A program made the translations under genes and the position numbers. The notes below the pieces were generated by a model, which was not told the origin of the DNA, did not search any database, and worked only from the letters and a program-made list of their open reading frames with translations. Shown one piece after another: positions 12,383-15,509 of a DNA stretch of 15,509 nucleotides (positions within the stretch are counted from its first letter, which is position 1; the number at the start of each line of letters is the position of its first letter). Origin of the DNA: Flavobacteriales bacterium (GTDB lineage: Bacteria > Bacteroidota > Bacteroidia > Flavobacteriales > TMED113); the NCBI GenBank assembly GCA_002696965.1, contig NZUB01000041.1, positions 1 to 15,509 of the forward strand. The letters are read 5' to 3'.

Positions 12383-14848
12383 CTATATTTTGGCACTAAT
12401 TTTCAGTGTATATGCTCTTGGTGGCCCTAAATCTGCAGGCCTAGTTTGATATTCTCGATTTAAAAGGTTATCTATAATAAGTGATAAAGTTACATCTTCA
12501 TTAAGATGAATACCAAATCTATAGTCTAGAATTAAATCTCCCTCAAGCATTCTTTCTCGAGAATCAAGAACACCCAAGTTTATTATTTCATCAATCCCGA
12601 CATCAATCCCCCCTTCGTTGAATGCAGAACTACCAAAAACTAAATCCATATTTTTCATCATGCTGTTGTATCTTGTACTTAGACCTGTCATAAACATTCC
12701 ATAATCTAAATTTATATCAAATTTCAAAATATTTTCATGACGATATTTAAGTATGTTTTCCTCTGTGTAATAACTTGATTCAACATAGTTAATAGTATTT
12801 CCATCTTGAAGCCCTCCAACATATTCATAATAATCTTCTTCGGGATTTACAATAACAGGATTGACCTTGGTATAGCTAGCTAGCAAGCTTACATCTACAT
12901 TGCCAATTTTTCCTTCCCCCATTGCTGATATTTCAAATCCTGTAATTCTAGTTTCCCCAATATTAATGCATTTAAAACCAAAGCCATATAAATTATCATC
13001 GAATTCATCTGCTGTCACACTACCGTCATTATTTGAGTCAACACCCATGGGCCCCCAACCTCCAAAGGTAAATTCGATCATATCGTCATAATACATGATA
13101 AATCCTGCAATATCTAACATACCTTTCCATTCTCCAATTTGTAATAATTGCTTTAATCCTATTTCTGAACTCCAACCAGATTCTGGTTGTAAATCTGGAT
13201 TAGGATAAACGTATACTGGGTCAAAATCTGTTTTAACAAAAAGTTCCATAATTGTAGGGTACCTATATCCTTGACCAAATGAAGATCTTACAAAGGTGCC
13301 ATCAAATAGTTGATAATTTAAACCACTTCTAATTACAGGGACTAGTTGGTGATCATTTTGAAAAATTAAGTGTTCGAGTCTAACACCAATTGAAAGATTA
13401 ATTCTTTGATATTTAGCATCTATTTGAGAATAACCACTATAGTTGAATAATTGTTTAATTCTAGATGTGCCCAACTCACCGTAAATTTCATCATAATTAC
13501 CTTTAATATAATTAGATGATAGTCCTGTTGTAGAAACTATTTTTGCTTCATTTTCTAAATTGAAGGTTTTTTGAAATTGATATTCTTGGAAAAACACGTT
13601 AGAATATCCTATTTCATTATTATGAGGTTGATAATCATCTCTAAAAAAACGTGATTTATAAGAATGTTGGGTATTATTATTAGAGTTAATATATTTTATA
13701 AAAGGGTCGATATTAAACATCATTTGGTTAAATCTAACAGGCTTATCCCCATCAGTGACACCTATGGGGGTGTAACCAACTGAGTCATGTTGAAAAATTA
13801 ATGACTCATATGTGTCTGAAAAAACTAAGTTCCCATTAATTCCGTATGATAATCCACTAATGTTTTGAGCGTTATGATTTATATTGAAATTAAATCTTCC
13901 CCTTTTTTCACTAACAGGAATTTCCTCCCCGTATCTGTGATGTGTAGAGTCAGTAACAAAGCCTCCTTTAAAACCATCATTAGCATAAACATTTCCTCCA
14001 ACCACTATTCCAGTATTAGTCTTTTTTTCCGCATAATTAAATGACATTCCATGAAACCGTCTTATGTTATTTCCCCACCAATGTAATCCTTCTCGTCTGG
14101 GTTTATCGTATTGTCCTGAAAATAACGATATTTTTGTCTCAGGTGCACCTTTAGGATAAGATGTTCTTACGTTAATAACTCCATTCATTGCAGAAGATCC
14201 AAAAAGAACTGACGATGCACCTTTAATAACCTCAATTTGGGATATGTTTTCCATTGGAATCATATTCCATTGGACAGTCCCTCTATCACCACTTAGAATA
14301 GGCATGTCATCAATCATCACTAAAACTCTACTTCCTGTATTATAACTCCAGCCACTTCCCCCTCTAATATTTGCTTGTCCATCTACAACTTGTACTCCAG
14401 GGCTTTGGTTCATGAGTATTTCTAAATCTGTGGTATTTTTGTTTTCAATTAGTGTTGGTTTAATAACATCCATAGAAACGGTTACTTCCTCTAATTTTTG
14501 TTCAAACTTTCCAGCAGAGACTACTACCAAATCTAATTCTTTAGATGTGTTTGATAAATAAATATTTTGATTAATTTTTTCATTAGGTGCTATATTAATT
14601 TCTAGACTATATGTTTCATAACCTAAGTATTGAAAGACAATATTATGTTTCCCCGGTTTTAATGATATATTATAATCACCGTCAATATTACTAGTGGTTC
14701 CTTGATTGTTTCCAAATAATATGTTAACGCCGACTAAAGGAGATTTATCATTTGTGTCTAATATTTTTCCTGAGATAGTGCTTGTTTGTGATGATCCTAT
14801 ATAATGTATTAATAATAATAGAATCAAGAAGCGAAGTCTTGTGTTCAT
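12383..14848 (-). CDS. TonB-dependent outer-membrane receptor with carboxypeptidase-regulatory-like N-terminal domain
   Basis: An 821-residue outer-membrane transporter powered by TonB-ExbB-ExbD. A signal peptide covers about 1-20. Residues 22-105 form the CarboxypepD_reg-like beta domain (ISGKILDTNDKSPLVGVNI; YLGYETY). The plug covers about 115-230, with NQSPGVQVVDGQANIRGG, RVLVMIDDMPI and ISQIEVIKGASSVLFGSSAMNGVINV all typical. The beta-barrel runs from about 235 to the end, including SFGQGYRYPTIMELF, NPDLQPESG and IDNLLNREYQTR. No SusD partner gene is adjacent and the barrel resembles small-ligand (metal-chelate or cobalamin-like) receptors more than SusC, so a non-polysaccharide ligand is likelier. 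Residues 604-615 match an EF-hand calcium loop. It heads the receptor, kdsB, HU/SPOR series. The ligand cannot be named. Confidence 0.93.
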   Translation of the reverse strand: MNTRLRFLILLLLIHYIGSSQTSTISGKILDTNDKSPLVGVNILFGNNQGTTSNIDGDYNISLKPGKHNIVFQYLGYETYSLEINIAPNEKINQNIYLSNTSKELDLVVVSAGKFEQKLEEVTVSMDVIKPTLIENKNTTDLEILMNQSPGVQVVDGQANIRGGSGWSYNTGSRVLVMIDDMPILSGDRGTVQWNMIPMENISQIEVIKGASSVLFGSSAMNGVINVRTSYPKGAPETKISLFSGQYDKPRREGLHWWGNNIRRFHGMSFNYAEKKTNTGIVVGGNVYANDGFKGGFVTDSTHHRYGEEIPVSEKRGRFNFNINHNAQNISGLSYGINGNLVFSDTYESLIFQHDSVGYTPIGVTDGDKPVRFNQMMFNIDPFIKYINSNNNTQHSYKSRFFRDDYQPHNNEIGYSNVFFQEYQFQKTFNLENEAKIVSTTGLSSNYIKGNYDEIYGELGTSRIKQLFNYSGYSQIDAKYQRINLSIGVRLEHLIFQNDHQLVPVIRSGLNYQLFDGTFVRSSFGQGYRYPTIMELFVKTDFDPVYVYPNPDLQPESGWSSEIGLKQLLQIGEWKGMLDIAGFIMYYDDMIEFTFGGWGPMGVDSNNDGSVTADEFDDNLYGFGFKCINIGETRITGFEISAMGEGKIGNVDVSLLASYTKVNPVIVNPEEDYYEYVGGLQDGNTINYVESSYYTEENILKYRHENILKFDINLDYGMFMTGLSTRYNSMMKNMDLVFGSSAFNEGGIDVGIDEIINLGVLDSRERMLEGDLILDYRFGIHLNEDVTLSLIIDNLLNREYQTRPADLGPPRAYTLKISAKI

Positions 14849-14915
14849 AAGTTTGAATTAGATTTCTGGTAAATATAGTCATATTTTAAACTTTTTTAAT
14901 TTACATTCGTTTTTT

Positions 14916-14923
14916 CAAAAATA
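14916..14923 (-). promoter_or_regulatory. Possible -7 element for the TonB-dependent receptor operon
   Basis: On the minus strand this reads TATTTTTG, an exact match to TAnnTTTG, in the 119-bp gap between the divergent receptor and gdhA genes. It would give a leader of roughly 60 bases. No obvious -33 TTG was found. A second near-match (TATATTTAC, 14870-14878) lies closer to the start codon. Confidence 0.35.
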
Positions 14924-14927
14924 TAAT

Positions 14928-14935
14928 TAGATTTG
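14928..14935 (+). promoter_or_regulatory. -7 promoter element for gdhA
   Basis: TAGATTTG matches the Bacteroidota -7 consensus TAnnTTTG. It ends 32 bp before the gdhA ATG, implying a leader of about 25-28 bases. No clear -33 element is visible upstream. It lies 4 bp from the minus-strand candidate for the receptor operon. Confidence 0.45.
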
Positions 14936-14967
14936 TCTCAGATAACTTAGTTTAAAATAATATTATT

Positions 14968-15509
14968 ATGTCAGAAATAAGCGACTTTCTTCAATCTGTA
15001 AAATTGAATAATAATAATGAACCGGAATTTATCCAGGCAGTGGAAGAATTTTTACATTCTGTTATACCTTTTGTGAAAAACAATAAAAAGTATCAATTAG
15101 GGAACTTGTTAAATAGAATAATTGAGCCAGAGCGAGTGGTTATTTTTAGAGTTCCCTGGTTAGACGATAAAGGTAAAGTCCAAGTTAATAGGGGCTATAG
15201 AGTAGAATTTAATTCAGCAATTGGCCCTTATAAAGGAGGGTTGAGATTTCACCCAACCGTTAATCTGTCAATTCTTAAGTTTTTGGGTTTTGAACAGATA
15301 TTTAAAAATGCATTAACAGGACTACCAATGGGTGGGGGTAAGGGTGGATCAGATTTTAATCCAAAAGGCAAGTCAGACAATGAAGTTATGAAGTTTTGTC
15401 AATCATTTATGTTAGAATTATCTCGTCATATAGGTCCAAATACAGATGTGCCAGCAGGGGACATCGGTGTTGGTGCTAGAGAAATAGGCTATATGTTTGG
15501 ACAGTACAA
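14968..15509 (+). CDS. gdhA: NADP-type glutamate dehydrogenase, N-terminal fragment (3' truncated by window edge)
   Basis: The first 180 codons of a hexameric glutamate dehydrogenase, open to the right edge. The enzyme converts 2-oxoglutarate and ammonium to glutamate, joining nitrogen assimilation and the citric acid cycle. The start MSEISDFLQSV and EPERVVIFRVPWLDDKG are typical of the small hexameric family. Substrate-binding GPYKGGLRFHP (Lys89), the catalytic-lysine segment GLPMGGGKGGSDF (Lys125) and PAGDIGVGAREIGYM (Asp165) are all present. The NAD(P)-binding domain is beyond the window, so coenzyme preference is inferred from the family type only. The ATG at 14968 is preceded by an A/T-rich leader without a Shine-Dalgarno sequence, and by a TAnnTTTG promoter motif. 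It is divergent from the receptor operon. Confidence 0.95.
   Translation, partial: MSEISDFLQSVKLNNNNEPEFIQAVEEFLHSVIPFVKNNKKYQLGNLLNRIIEPERVVIFRVPWLDDKGKVQVNRGYRVEFNSAIGPYKGGLRFHPTVNLSILKFLGFEQIFKNALTGLPMGGGKGGSDFNPKGKSDNEVMKFCQSFMLELSRHIGPNTDVPAGDIGVGAREIGYMFGQY

Noticed and set aside
12900..13091. A 63-codon plus-strand frame inside the TonB-dependent receptor gene.
   Set aside because: Antisense to conserved barrel sequence; no domain or independent start signal.
12383..14848. The receptor as a SusC-type polysaccharide transporter.
   Set aside because: No SusD gene is adjacent, and at 821 residues it is shorter than typical SusC proteins, with a plug closer to small-ligand receptors.

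Overview
The window looks like ordinary chromosomal DNA from a low-GC member of the Bacteroidota, most likely a Flavobacteriales-type marine or aquatic lineage. The evidence is: a TonB-dependent receptor with an N-terminal carboxypeptidase-regulatory-like domain; an ExbB/ExbD cluster with two ExbD paralogues and an extra small membrane protein; an HU-CCDC81/SPOR-domain envelope protein; AT-rich genes without obvious Shine-Dalgarno sequences; and intergenic matches to the Bacteroidota -7 promoter motif TAnnTTTG. Species cannot be assigned from the sequence alone. I saw no phage genes, transposases, insertion sequences, CRISPR arrays or rRNA genes.

Layout. The left edge holds the 3' end of tyrS (tyrosyl-tRNA synthetase), overlapped by a GNAT acetyltransferase, both on the plus strand (3-726). 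A CAU-anticodon tRNA (735-808, minus) follows. Next is a minus-strand run read from 3418 down to 857: an MsbA-like ABC exporter, methylmalonyl-CoA epimerase and a hotdog acyl-CoA thioesterase, with overlapping ends. Divergent from it, rbfA and a LolC/E-type permease run on the plus strand (3500-5041). The permease meets dusB tail to tail with overlapping stop codons. dusB is the last gene of a minus-strand unit that reads tRNA-Ser(GGA), exbB, a small three-helix membrane protein, exbD, exbD and dusB (8367 down to 5038). A TatD-family nuclease (8470-9237, minus) is divergent from a GT9 heptosyltransferase-like gene (9300-10262, plus). The GT9 gene again ends in overlapping stops, this time with an HU/SPOR protein. 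The last minus-strand unit reads TonB-dependent receptor, kdsB and HU/SPOR protein (14848 down to 10259). It is divergent from gdhA, whose first 180 codons reach the right edge.

How the genes fit together. Most of the window concerns the cell envelope. ExbB/ExbD energise TonB-dependent uptake; the receptor would be one client. KdsB and the GT9 enzyme make or extend the lipopolysaccharide core. The MsbA-like exporter and LolC/E-like permease would move lipids or lipoproteins. The SPOR protein would bind septal peptidoglycan. The rest is translation and RNA maintenance (tyrS, rbfA, dusB, two tRNAs) and central metabolism (mce, thioesterase, gdhA).

No stretch longer than 300 bases lacks a gene. 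The longest non-coding gaps are about 119 bp (14849-14967) and about 102 bp (8368-8469); both are described below. I found no clear undescribed system. The items most worth a second look are the unrecognised middle region of the HU/SPOR protein, the small membrane protein inside the Exb operon, an EF-hand-like loop in the receptor, and a promoter motif lying almost on the rbfA start codon.
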